Source: Candidatus Gastranaerophilales bacterium (GTDB lineage: Bacteria > Cyanobacteriota > Vampirovibrionia > Gastranaerophilales > Gastranaerophilaceae). From it: a DNA stretch of 38,488 nt. A program made the position numbers and the translations under genes. The DNA lies in contig CALUQF010000002.1 of the NCBI GenBank assembly GCA_944322835.1, forward strand, positions 1 through 38,488. The letters run 5' to 3'. This document shows positions 7,734 through 14,778 of this stretch, in pieces. The notes under the pieces were generated by a model that was not told the DNA's origin, searched no databases, and saw nothing but the letters and a program-made list of their open reading frames with translations. Within the stretch, counting starts at the first letter, position 1, and each line of letters starts with the position of its first letter.

Positions 7734-7944
7734 AAAAAGATTTTGCAATCTTTTATTTTCTAATCGCAAAATCTACACTAACTTAAGCTATTTATATTTA
7801 TTTAAGCCTTGGGGAGAAATTCGAATCACATATTTAGAATAAGACCTATCTAGTTTTTCCGTCTTTCCCGCCCGGGTGTAATCTCGGCTAGCTTGTTTTC
7901 AATTTAAATCCTAACGAAAGGATACTAACTGTCTGCGATTATAT
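7734..7944 (-). promoter_or_regulatory. Ribosomal L10-type leader with promoter and attenuator
   Basis: On the minus strand a TATAAT -10 box (7944-7939) is followed by GCAGACAGTTAG, a small hairpin (TATCC/GGATT), and then GCTAGCCGAGATTACACCCGG. AGACAG and GCCGAG resemble the conserved core of L10 leaders, where free L10(L12)4 binds to repress its own operon. The leader ends in a hairpin AAAGATT-GCAA-AATCTTT followed by TTTTT (7754-7734), a likely intrinsic terminator used for attenuation, 46 bases before the rplJ start. The leader call rests on position and these short motifs. Confidence 0.55.
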
Positions 7945-8051
7945 TAATAATTTAACAAAAGCAAAATCTTAAGTCAAGAGGATTAAAGCTGCGTAATTGT
8001 TAAGTTTTATAAATTTCTATAAAGATTTGTAAAAAAATCACAAGAAACAGT

Positions 8052-8066
8052 TTACTTTTGTTATAT
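8052..8066 (+). promoter_or_regulatory. Possible promoter core upstream of flagellin
   Basis: TTACTTTTGTTATAT is followed by AGTG, giving a TATAGT -10-like hexamer. It differs by one base from the block upstream of lptB at 1320-1334. A TTTGTAAA box lies ~18 bases upstream. A sigma28-like site nearer the gene (around 8735-8760) is only a weak match. Confidence 0.3.
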
Positions 8067-8326
8067 AGTGTTGCAATAATGTTATTGTAAGAAGTATATA
8101 TCACAAATCTAATAAGTAACGAATATTTATGCAATATTCGGAAGTACATGGAATGTACGTTTTGATTAAGTGGCGCAGGCAAAGGATGCAGGCAAGCTTA
8201 TGAAAAAATGTGTAGAGAATCGTTTAAAAAACAAGGGTAACTAAACGGGATAAACTTATTAGAAGAGAGGGTATATCAAGAAAGCCTCGATGGAGGCAAA
8301 GGTGAGGGCAAGGTCCGAACCTGAAT

Positions 8327-8339
8327 AAGTACATATCAA
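8327..8339 (+). repeat. Direct repeat AAGTACATATCAA, copy 1
   Basis: 13 bases identical to 8845-8857, followed here by AAGGAGA but by no start codon. At the second copy the same arrangement leads directly into flagellin. Confidence 0.6.
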
Positions 8340-8470
8340 TAATAAGGAGAGAAATCTAAGAGAAAAAGAGAAGAAGCCGTTGAAATACTATACATATTTT
8401 CGGATATCGGTGGGTGTTAAGGATTAATCAGGGACAGTAATCCGCAAGGAGTTTTCCTGTATGTTCGCAG

Positions 8471-8546
8471 ACCGTCATTCTGAGGCTGGTGGAATAAAGC
8501 GTTTTTCGTTTAGGCGTAATTTATTGAAAGCCGAAGAATCTCGGGG
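8471..8546. repeat. Dispersed-repeat-like block (GTCATTCTGAG ... CCGAAGAATCTCG)
   Basis: The outer segments GTCATTCTGAG and CCGAAGAATCTCGG resemble the widespread REP/MITE-like intergenic repeats that read roughly CATTCTGAGCG...CGAAGAATCTC. Here the two halves are split by ~45 bases. Only one copy is in the window. Confidence 0.4.
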
Positions 8547-8558
8547 TTAAGATAGAGA

Positions 8559-8634
8559 CCCCTCACCCGCATCCGTAGCTTTCGCCTCAAGGCTCAAGCA
8601 CGCCTGCTCCCTCTCCCGCAGGGGGCGAGGGGAG
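8559..8634. repeat. GC-rich inverted-repeat block (CCCCTCACCC ... CTCTCCCGCAGGGGGCGAGGGG)
   Basis: Much more GC-rich than its surroundings and able to form a strong hairpin at 8607-8634 (CTCCCTCTCCC with GGGGGCGAGGGGAG). It resembles another class of common intergenic dispersed repeat. It lies directly after the 8471-8546 block. Confidence 0.4.
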
Positions 8635-8844
8635 ATGCAAGCTAGTAGGAAGTGATAGGTATAGTAGTTCAAAAGGGCTTAGTTCAGGCTGTCTGTTTTT
8701 CTAAAAACAAACAGTCACGGGGAAAACTGCGCCAAAATTCGGTGTATGTATTCCGACTATCGCAAATATAACGAGTGCTGCACAACGGATGTGCAGTTTG
8801 GGGTAAGCTGCGCCTTTTGTTTGGGGGCGTAATTTGCTCCGCCA

Positions 8845-8857
8845 AAGTACATATCAA
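8845..8857 (+). repeat. Direct repeat AAGTACATATCAA, copy 2
   Basis: The second copy of the 13-base segment, here followed by AAAGGAGA and the flagellin ATG at 8883. Confidence 0.6.
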
Positions 8858-8882
8858 AGAAAGAGAGAAAGGAGATTCAACT

Positions 8883-9944
8883 ATGGCACTCACAATCAAC
8901 ACAAACATTTCGTCAATCATTGCTCAAAGAAGTTTGAACAGTGCGACAACCAACTTGAACACATCTTTAGAGAGGATGTCGACAGGTTACAAAATCAACC
9001 ACGCAAAGGATAACGCTGCCGGTTATTCAATTGCAAGTATGTGGGAAACTCAATTAGGTTCATTAGATGTTGCTGCTGATAACGCAGCTACTGGTTCTGA
9101 CTTACTTACTACTGCTGAACAAAGCTACGGTTTGTTATCAGACCACTTGCAGCGTATCAGAGACTTGACCGAACAAGCTGCAAACGGAACTTATGCTTCT
9201 GCTTCATTAAAGGCTATTCAATCAGAAATTGAAGCAAGATTAGATGAAATTACACGTGTGGCTCTAAACTCTGAATTTAACGGTATTAAATTAATGGCTT
9301 ACCAATCTGACGGCGTTCCCGCCGGTGTTGGTATTACATTATCCGGTATTAACTTACAGGTTGGTCTTTATGCTGAAGAAAACAGTGTAATCAATTTGGA
9401 TGTAAGCTTATTCACAAGTGCTACCATTAGCGGATTATTTTCAAAGATTGCCAAGGCCGGAACTCCAAGTGATAGTACTACTCCTGCCACTCTGGATGAA
9501 ATGATAGAGCAGGCAAGCAACGGGAAATATGGCAACCTTGAAGCAGCTGTTACTGCTGACGAAACCGATAATTTATTAAACAGAGTCTTTGCAGCAGCAT
9601 GCAGTTCATTAGTTTATGATGCTGATACAGGTGAATATTCTCTTGCATCTGATAGTGATACGCACTTTGGAGCTAAAGAGATGTTAGGTTTCTTGGATGC
9701 TGCAATAGATGATATTTCATCACGTGTAACCAGAATCGGTGCTGCTCAAAACAGGGTAGAATCAGCTATCACAGCTCTGGATGTACAGTCACAAAACCTG
9801 ACATCATCATTATCTACTCTAAGAGATACTGATGTTGCAGAAGAATCTTCTAACTACATTCAGTCCCAGATTCTACAGCAAGCTTCAGCAACTCTGTTAG
9901 CAACTGCAAACCAGACACCAAGTATTGCATTGAACTTAGTGTAA
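8883..9944 (+). CDS. Flagellin
   Basis: The filament subunit, exported by the flagellar type III apparatus. At 353 aa it is a short flagellin. The conserved N-terminal D0/D1 helices (MALTINTNISSIIAQRSLNS, ERMSTGYKINHAKDNAAGYSI, LQRIRDLTEQAANGT) and C-terminal helices (SRVTRIGAAQNRVESAI, LRDTDVAEESSNYIQSQIL, LLATANQ) are intact, around a ~120-residue variable middle (~145-265). LQRIRDL overlaps the region recognised by TLR5 in other flagellins. The ATG is chosen because of AAAGGAGATTCAACT and the family's MAxxINxN start. A terminator follows at 10015. No other flagellar gene is in the window. Confidence 0.96.
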   Translation: MALTINTNISSIIAQRSLNSATTNLNTSLERMSTGYKINHAKDNAAGYSIASMWETQLGSLDVAADNAATGSDLLTTAEQSYGLLSDHLQRIRDLTEQAANGTYASASLKAIQSEIEARLDEITRVALNSEFNGIKLMAYQSDGVPAGVGITLSGINLQVGLYAEENSVINLDVSLFTSATISGLFSKIAKAGTPSDSTTPATLDEMIEQASNGKYGNLEAAVTADETDNLLNRVFAAACSSLVYDADTGEYSLASDSDTHFGAKEMLGFLDAAIDDISSRVTRIGAAQNRVESAITALDVQSQNLTSSLSTLRDTDVAEESSNYIQSQILQQASATLLATANQTPSIALNLV

Positions 9945-10014
9945 CGGCAGGTGATTTATGGAGAAAGCTAAAATTTCTCGTGCGGTTGTTGGTTAGGGAG
10001 TTGATGATAAAGGA

Positions 10015-10044
10015 GAGCATCGTTTATAACGGTGCTCTTTTTTT
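10015..10044 (+). terminator. Flagellin terminator
   Basis: Stem GAGCATCGTT (10015-10024) pairs with AACGGTGCTC (10028-10037, one G-T pair), followed by TTTTTTT. Confidence 0.8.
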
Positions 10045-10176
10045 ATTTATAAATTTGACTAAGTTCTATGCTAATATCAGTAATTATTTGTAACAATAAT
10101 TTACGATTAGTACTTGTAAAATAAAACCTTTTAAGGTAGACTGAAATTACACTGGTAGAAAGAAGGAAATAGAATT

Positions 10177-10368
10177 ATGTCAAAACAATGTGAAGTATGC
10201 GGCAAAAAGCCTTTAAAAGCAGCTAAATTAACATTTTCTCATAAACAAATCGTAAAAAGGCAAACGCCAAATTTACAAGAAATTAGAGTTAATGTAAATG
10301 GTCAAGCAAAGAAAATGACAGTTTGTACCTCTTGTTTAAAAGCTGGTAAAGTACAAAAAGCTGTATAG
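10177..10368 (+). CDS. rpmB: Large ribosomal subunit protein bL28
   Basis: A 63-aa structural protein of the 50S subunit. It begins MSKQCEVCGKKP with FSHKQIVKRQTPNLQ and ends VCTSCLKAGKV. The two CxxC pairs form a zinc-ribbon-like pattern, the C+ type of L28. An AAGGAA Shine-Dalgarno precedes the ATG. It is a monocistronic unit followed by a terminator. Confidence 0.95.
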   Translation: MSKQCEVCGKKPLKAAKLTFSHKQIVKRQTPNLQEIRVNVNGQAKKMTVCTSCLKAGKVQKAV

Positions 10369-10392
10369 TCAACTTTGGTAAATTTGTATGCT

Positions 10393-10429
10393 AATAAACC
10401 TCTAAGTAAAAGCTTGGAGGTTTATTTTG
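10393..10429 (+). terminator. rpmB terminator
   Basis: AATAAACCTCTAAG (10393-10406) pairs with CTTGGAGGTTTATT (10413-10426), 6-base loop, then TTTG; located 24 bases after the rpmB stop. Confidence 0.7.
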
Positions 10430-10437
10430 TTAAGTTT

Positions 10438-10498
10438 TGTAACGATTTTTATAATTTATGAAATTTGATAAAATTTATATACTTTATATACATGTAAG
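10438..10498 (+). promoter_or_regulatory. Compound promoter element, copy D
   Basis: TGTAAC (10438-10443), a 35-base spacer with GAAAT at its positions 17-21, then ATACTTTATATACATGTAAG (10479-10498). The start codon of the small acidic protein is 27 bases on. Box order and the 35-base spacing are identical in copies B and C. Confidence 0.6.
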
Positions 10499-10525
10499 AT
10501 GAATAAAAAAATAAGGAGACTCGAT

Positions 10526-10819
10526 ATGTCAACAGAAGTAAATGCAAATGTATTAAAGACTTTTTTATCAAATAATCTTGGTATTCGTAAATTGGATCAA
10601 AACCAGGCACAAAAATATGATATAGATGCTGATAAGTATGCAGAAGTTGATAAAGACGAAAATGGTATTGAAATAGATGAAATACTTCAAGATAGTGATT
10701 TGTATGAACAATTTGCAACACTCTATCTGGAAGAACAAGATAAAGCGAATTCTGCAGATGCAGAGAAAGAGAAAGAAGAAGAGGCTAAAGTAAAGGACAA
10801 AGGCGAGAGCAAAGCATAA
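10526..10819 (+). CDS. Small acidic protein with EF-hand-like segment, 97 aa
   Basis: Family not recognised. An N-terminal helix (VNANVLKTFLSNNL) is followed by YDIDADKYAEVDKDENGIEIDEIL (~30-53). Within it DKDENGIEIDE resembles an EF-hand loop but is one residue short, so calcium binding is uncertain. The C-terminal third is a highly charged Glu/Lys tail. No signal peptide is seen. The ATG is chosen for AAGGAGA 6-7 bases upstream; an earlier in-frame ATG at 10499 lies inside the promoter element. It is monocistronic, with a terminator at 10846, and belongs to the shared-promoter group. Confidence 0.85.
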   Translation: MSTEVNANVLKTFLSNNLGIRKLDQNQAQKYDIDADKYAEVDKDENGIEIDEILQDSDLYEQFATLYLEEQDKANSADAEKEKEEEAKVKDKGESKA

Positions 10820-10845
10820 AAGAGAATTATAAGGTATTTGTATTT

Positions 10846-10872
10846 AAGCGGGAAATGTATTCCCGCTTTTTT
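10846..10872 (+). terminator. Terminator of the 10526-10819 gene
   Basis: AAGCGGGAA (10846-10854) pairs with TTCCCGCTT (10860-10868), followed by TTTT. Confidence 0.85.
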
Positions 10873-10949
10873 ATTATTTATTCTCCTCTATTCGTTTGAT
10901 TACAAATTTGAATAAATATTTTAAACTTATATTGTTAATGGGGAGAGAT

Positions 10950-11822
10950 ATGGTTAAATCAAATTTAAAAGAGAAAAAAAATAAAGCAGCAGTTCTTAAG
11001 ATTGTAGATGAAAATGCAGTAAAAACAACTGCATACAGTGATATTAATCTTAAAAAATGGCGTGATTATGAACATATTAAAACAGATACTTTATGGGAGT
11101 TTCCTGTACGCTTAAAAGAGGGCGGGCATTCAAATGAGTATCATGGTAATTATATTCCTCAAATTGCCCAGCAAATATATGAACGGTTTACAAAAAAGAA
11201 TGATATCGTCTTAGACTTATTTTTTGGCTCCGGAACTTCGGGAATAGAAGCTGTAAATATGAATAGGCGTTGCATAGGTGTTGAATTAAAAGAGGATTTG
11301 GCAGAAAAAGTCTCTGAAAAATTCACTCCAAAACAGCTTGTAACTGATGTAAATATTATTTGTGCAGATTCTGCAAGCGAGCTGGCTAAAGATAAAATCC
11401 AAGCCAGACTGGATATTATGGGGAGTAAGCAGGCCCAGCTTTTAATGCTTCATCCGCCATATGACGATATTATAAAGTTTTCTGATAAAAAGGAAGATTT
11501 ATCCAATTGCGCAACTACGGAAGAATTTTACGAGCTTTTTGAAAAAGTTGCAAGAAATGGCTATGATTTGTTGGAAAAAGGTCGTTTTGCCTGTTTGATA
11601 ATTGGTGATAAATATGCAAATTCGCAGCATATTCCTTTAGGATTTGAATGTATGGCACGTATGAATAAACTGGGGTTTATAACTAAAGCTATTATAGTAA
11701 AAGACGTTCAAGGCAATGAAAGAGCAAAGGGCAAGACTGCTAATCTTTGGCGTTATAGAGCTTTAGCCGGTGGATTTTATATTTTTAAGCATGAATATGT
11801 TATGGTATTTCAAAAGATATGA
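10950..11822 (+). CDS. Orphan N4/N6 DNA methyltransferase
   Basis: An amino-methyltransferase acting on adenine N6 or cytosine N4 in DNA. At 290 aa it has the SAM-binding motif I DLFFGSGTSG (~89-98) before the catalytic motif IV HPPY (~168-171), with His replacing the usual Asp/Asn/Ser. An N-terminal block LWEFPVRLKEGG...HGNYIPQIAQQ is typical of the N4/N6 methylase family found as solitary or phage-borne enzymes. No restriction endonuclease is nearby. The ATG is chosen for GGGGAG 4-5 bases upstream; an earlier ATG at 10896 lacks a site. Its TGA overlaps the next ATG (ATGA), linking it to the DUF167 gene. The target sequence cannot be read from the sequence. Confidence 0.88.
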   Translation: MVKSNLKEKKNKAAVLKIVDENAVKTTAYSDINLKKWRDYEHIKTDTLWEFPVRLKEGGHSNEYHGNYIPQIAQQIYERFTKKNDIVLDLFFGSGTSGIEAVNMNRRCIGVELKEDLAEKVSEKFTPKQLVTDVNIICADSASELAKDKIQARLDIMGSKQAQLLMLHPPYDDIIKFSDKKEDLSNCATTEEFYELFEKVARNGYDLLEKGRFACLIIGDKYANSQHIPLGFECMARMNKLGFITKAIIVKDVQGNERAKGKTANLWRYRALAGGFYIFKHEYVMVFQKI

Positions 11823-12106
11823 TAAAACAAGTTGATGACGGTATTTTGGTGCGAATTAGAATTTTGCCCGGAGCTTCCAGAAATGAAATTGTATTTGATG
11901 AAGATTTTGTAAAAATCAAAATCGCGGCTCAGCCGGTAGAAAATAAAGCAAATAAAGCTCTGATAGAATTTTTATCAAAACATTTTAGACTTCCCAAATC
12001 CAGTATAAAGATAATAAAGGGCGAGAATACTAAAGAAAAAACACTTTTATTTTCTACTGATGATTCAGAGAAGAAAAATTTTATAATTTCTCAATTGACA
12101 AAATAG
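11819..12106 (+). CDS. DUF167 (YggU) family protein
   Basis: A 95-aa conserved protein of unknown function. The family pattern is clear: VRIRILPGASRNEI, then KIKIAAQPVENKANKALIEF and IKIIKGENTKEKTLLF. It overlaps the methyltransferase by 4 bases (ATGA), so translation is coupled. The family is widespread and often sits near YggT; here it does not. Confidence 0.93.
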   Translation: MIKQVDDGILVRIRILPGASRNEIVFDEDFVKIKIAAQPVENKANKALIEFLSKHFRLPKSSIKIIKGENTKEKTLLFSTDDSEKKNFIISQLTK

Positions 12107-12145
12107 CTTAAAAAATATACTATAGATATAAAAGGAAAATTTTGT

Positions 12146-12448
12146 ATGTATAAGCGCTGGTATGATGTAGATCCTACAATAAGTTTAGCAGTAAGTTTAA
12201 TGCGTAATGCAAATATAATGACGCAGTATAAATGTGCAGATTTAATTGTGCAGAAATCTAAAGAAAATGGGATTGATTTGGCAGATAATATTTTGGCAGA
12301 TGCGTTTACTTATGTGCTTAGGCGTTGGTATGATACGGATCAAAAGATTGCTGAAGCTTTTGAATATTTGAAGTGTTTGCCGCTGGAAATCCAAAAAGAA
12401 GTTGCGCTTGAAATAATAAATCTATTACAGGAAGAGGAAGTAAAGTAG
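12146..12448 (+). CDS. Unknown 100-aa protein with duplicated RWYD motif
   Basis: Not recognised. Mostly helical, with two similar segments: KRWYDVDPTISLAVSLMRN (~3-21) and RRWYDTDQKIAEAFEYLKC (~58-76). This suggests an internal duplication with the motif RWYDxDxxIxxA. No signal peptide or membrane segment. The start follows AAAGGA. The transporter gene begins 4 bases after its stop, so the two are probably cotranscribed. Confidence 0.8.
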   Translation: MYKRWYDVDPTISLAVSLMRNANIMTQYKCADLIVQKSKENGIDLADNILADAFTYVLRRWYDTDQKIAEAFEYLKCLPLEIQKEVALEIINLLQEEEVK

Positions 12449-12452
12449 TTTA

Positions 12453-13772
12453 ATGAGTTCTCTTTGGCACATCTGCTTGAATCCGGCGTTTATATCAGTA
12501 GTATTACTTTGTATTTTATGCCTAAAAAAAGTAAATGTACTTTTGGCAATAATTATTTCAACTTTGGTGGCTGGATTGGTAGCCGGAATTAATGTAAAAG
12601 ATGTCATGCATATATTTATTTCCGGTATGGGTGATAATTCTGAAACTGCATTAAGTTATATTTTATTAGGTGCTTTTGCTGCTACAATGGCGCATTCGGG
12701 GTTTACAGATGTAATTTCTACTAAAATTACAAATGTAGTCTCTGGTAATAAGGTGGTGTTATTACTAATTCTAACACTAATAGCAATGGCTTCACAAAAT
12801 ATAATACCTATTCATATAGCTTTTATCCCCATTATTATTCCGCCATTGTTAGGAATAATGAATAAGCTTAAAATTGACCGGCGTGCTGTTGCCTGCGTAC
12901 TTGCTTTTGGCCTTAAAATGCCTTATATTACTATTCCTGCCGGCTTTGGTTTGATATTCCAAAATCTTATTGCTGATAATATGATTCAAAATGGAGTTTA
13001 TGTTATGAGAAATGATATTTGGAAGTATAATTCAATTTTAGGCTTGGGTATGGTTGCAGGGCTTTTGATTGCTGTATTTATAAGTTATAGAAAACCGCGT
13101 ATATATGAGGATAAACCTCTTGCTAATATTGTTTCTGGCGGTAATAATAAATTTTTACCCAAACATTGGATTGTATTACTTGCGGCATTGGCTACTTTTA
13201 TTGTGCAGCTTTTAACACAATCATTGCCATTAGGTGCTTTGGTCGGTTTGGGCATAATTTTTACATGTCGTGTTGTACCTCAGGATAAAATGGATCATAT
13301 GATGAATGAAGGTATTTATTTGATGGGATATGTTGCCTTCGTTATGCTTGTTGCTGCCGGCTTTGCATCCGTTTTAAAAGAGTCTGGTGCTATTAATTCT
13401 CTTATATCTTCTGTGGTTACTTTTATGCCGGAAAATATTCTAATAACCTCTTTAGTAATTCTTATAATGGGCTTATTTATTACTATTGGTATAGGAACGT
13501 CTTTTGGCACCATTCCTATACTTGCAGTGTTGTTTATTCCTGTATGTATTCATATGGGATTTAACACAGCCCAAATAGTTATTTTATTATCAGCAGCAGC
13601 TGCTTTAGGTGATGCTGGTTCTCCGGCTTCGGATACAACGTTAGGCCCCACAGCAGGTTTAAATGCTGATGGTCAGCATAACCATATTTTTGATACCTGT
13701 ATTCCGACTTTTCTCCATTATAATATTGCTTTAATTTTATTTGCGCTTCTAGGTATCTGGATTTTTGCTTAA
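12453..13772 (+). CDS. YuiF-like Na+/H+ antiporter-superfamily permease
   Basis: An inner-membrane secondary transporter of 439 aa with about 10-12 hydrophobic helices. The C-terminal signature GDAGSPASDTTLGPTAGLNADGQHNH followed by DTCIPTFLHYN is characteristic of the NhaC-like group that includes Bacillus YuiF, a histidine permease. The substrate here is therefore likely an amino acid (histidine possible) or Na+/H+, and cannot be decided from sequence. It is coupled to the preceding small gene (4-base gap) and ends 3 bases from a convergent gene. Confidence 0.88.
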   Translation: MSSLWHICLNPAFISVVLLCILCLKKVNVLLAIIISTLVAGLVAGINVKDVMHIFISGMGDNSETALSYILLGAFAATMAHSGFTDVISTKITNVVSGNKVVLLLILTLIAMASQNIIPIHIAFIPIIIPPLLGIMNKLKIDRRAVACVLAFGLKMPYITIPAGFGLIFQNLIADNMIQNGVYVMRNDIWKYNSILGLGMVAGLLIAVFISYRKPRIYEDKPLANIVSGGNNKFLPKHWIVLLAALATFIVQLLTQSLPLGALVGLGIIFTCRVVPQDKMDHMMNEGIYLMGYVAFVMLVAAGFASVLKESGAINSLISSVVTFMPENILITSLVILIMGLFITIGIGTSFGTIPILAVLFIPVCIHMGFNTAQIVILLSAAAALGDAGSPASDTTLGPTAGLNADGQHNHIFDTCIPTFLHYNIALILFALLGIWIFA

Positions 13773-13775
13773 TTA

Positions 13776-14204
13776 TTAGTTCAATCCATAATCAAAGTCT
13801 TCTTGGATGTTACTTGAAAGCATTGATTGAAGTGATTCCATATACGCATTAACTTCTTCTAATTCAGCACTATTTGTAGTAATTTGTGAGTCAATTACTG
13901 TTTCCCAAGCAGTTAGCTCGTCGAACTGTTCTTGGTATTTTGCAGTAATTTTATCAATTTCTTCTTCAAACTCAGGGATTTCAGTATAGTCTGTATATTC
14001 GCCTTGTAAACTTTCATCTTCTTCAAATAAAGTTTTAAAATAATCTCTAACAGAATGAGATTCTGCATTTTTCAAAGATTGAGCATCTGCCTGAGAATAT
14101 GTTGCGAGTGATTTTTTGTTCTGAAGCTCGGTAATCTCAAGGTTAAGAGCGTTTCTTCTTAACTTATAGCTTAATAATGTTTCGTGTAAATTTGCGATTG
14201 CCAT
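13776..14204 (-). CDS. Unknown coiled-coil protein, 142 aa, shared-promoter group
   Basis: Not recognised. The N-terminus (MAIANLHETLLSYKLRRNAL... LATYSQADAQ) and C-terminal half are predicted coiled-coil, separated by an acidic stretch (FEEDESLQGEYTDYTEIPEFEEEIDK). No cysteines, no signal peptide, no membrane segment. The N-terminal ~35 residues align loosely with those of the 17735-18883 protein (LL, R, E, Q, K, LAT in the same order with a small gap). Copy B of the compound promoter ends 24 bases before the ATG. The Shine-Dalgarno is weak (GGTGA). Confidence 0.83.
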   Translation of the reverse strand: MAIANLHETLLSYKLRRNALNLEITELQNKKSLATYSQADAQSLKNAESHSVRDYFKTLFEEDESLQGEYTDYTEIPEFEEEIDKITAKYQEQFDELTAWETVIDSQITTNSAELEEVNAYMESLQSMLSSNIQEDFDYGLN

Positions 14205-14227
14205 CTTTGTTCACCATCATTTTAAAT

Positions 14228-14288
14228 CTTACATATATATAAAGTATTTAAAATTTATTTGATTTCACAAAGAATAAAAACTGTTACA
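14228..14288 (-). promoter_or_regulatory. Compound promoter element, copy B
   Basis: On the minus strand: TGTAAC (14288-14283), a 35-base spacer with GAAAT at positions 17-21, then ATACTTTATATATATGTAAG (14247-14228). Spacing is identical to copies C and D. Confidence 0.6.
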
Positions 14289-14293
14289 TTTCT

Positions 14294-14776
14294 TTACATT
14301 ATCTTTTCTTTAAGATTCAGAGACTTAGAAGCATTTACAGCCAGAGTATCACATCTTTCATTAAATTCATGACCGGCATGCCCTTTTACCCAAATAAATT
14401 CCACATTATGCGGCTCTTTTGCTTTCAAAAGTCTTTGCCAAAGCTCAATATTTTTTACCGGAGATTTGCCAGCCGTTCTCCACCCTTTCTTTATCCAGCT
14501 GTCAATCCAATTGTTATTAAAAGCATCTACGACATATTTACTATCAGAATATAGAGTAACATCACAGGGCTTTTTGAGAGCTTCAAGCCCTGAAATAACT
14601 GCAAGGAGTTCCATTTGATTATTGGTTACACTTTTAAAGCCTTCTGAAAGCTCTTTTTCATGCTTAATTCCATTTTTATCAATATGTACCAAAATTGTAC
14701 CAAAACCTCCGGGACCGGGATTACCGCTGCAAGCCCCATCAGTATATATATTTACATGAATTCTATTATCTGCCAC
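14294..14776 (-). CDS. rnhA: Ribonuclease HI
   Basis: Cleaves RNA in RNA-DNA hybrids. At 160 aa it is full length. The catalytic acids are Asp13 ([15 protein letters not shown]), Glu56 (NNQMEL), Asp78 (LYSDSKYV) and Asp143 (NERCDTLA), with histidines in KGHAGHEFN. The gene begins 2 bases after the stop of the HEAT-like gene and ends just before the promoter element of the next gene. Confidence 0.97.
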   Translation of the reverse strand: MADNRIHVNIYTDGACSGNPGPGGFGTILVHIDKNGIKHEKELSEGFKSVTNNQMELLAVISGLEALKKPCDVTLYSDSKYVVDAFNNNWIDSWIKKGWRTAGKSPVKNIELWQRLLKAKEPHNVEFIWVKGHAGHEFNERCDTLAVNASKSLNLKEKIM

Positions 14777-14778
14777 TT

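Larger units (their letters stand above)
7945..8882 (+). other. Gene-free ~940-base region: long structured flagellin leader
   Basis: No convincing coding sequence is seen on either strand. It holds a promoter-like TTACTTTTGTTATATAGTG at 8052-8070, perfect hairpins at 8120-8140 (CGAATATT/AATATTCG) and 8144-8158 (GTACAT/ATGTAC), a small hairpin GCCTC/GAGGC near 8284-8297, and a GGATTA/TAATCC hairpin near 8421-8443. It also holds repeat-like blocks at 8471-8634, a Tn/T-rich hairpin near 8689-8714, and two copies of a 13-base leader segment (8327-8339, 8845-8857). If transcription starts near 8075, the flagellin mRNA has a ~800-base 5' leader. Confidence 0.5.

Noticed and set aside
8000-8400. 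Known structured RNAs (RNase P, tmRNA, SRP, 6S, group II intron) in the gene-free region
   Set aside because: None of their invariant core sequences could be found by eye; the GTCCGAACCTG stretch is too short to support RNase P.
8684-8920. A 78-codon minus-strand frame in the flagellin leader
   Set aside because: It overlaps the flagellin start, has no ribosome site, and shows no protein-like composition.
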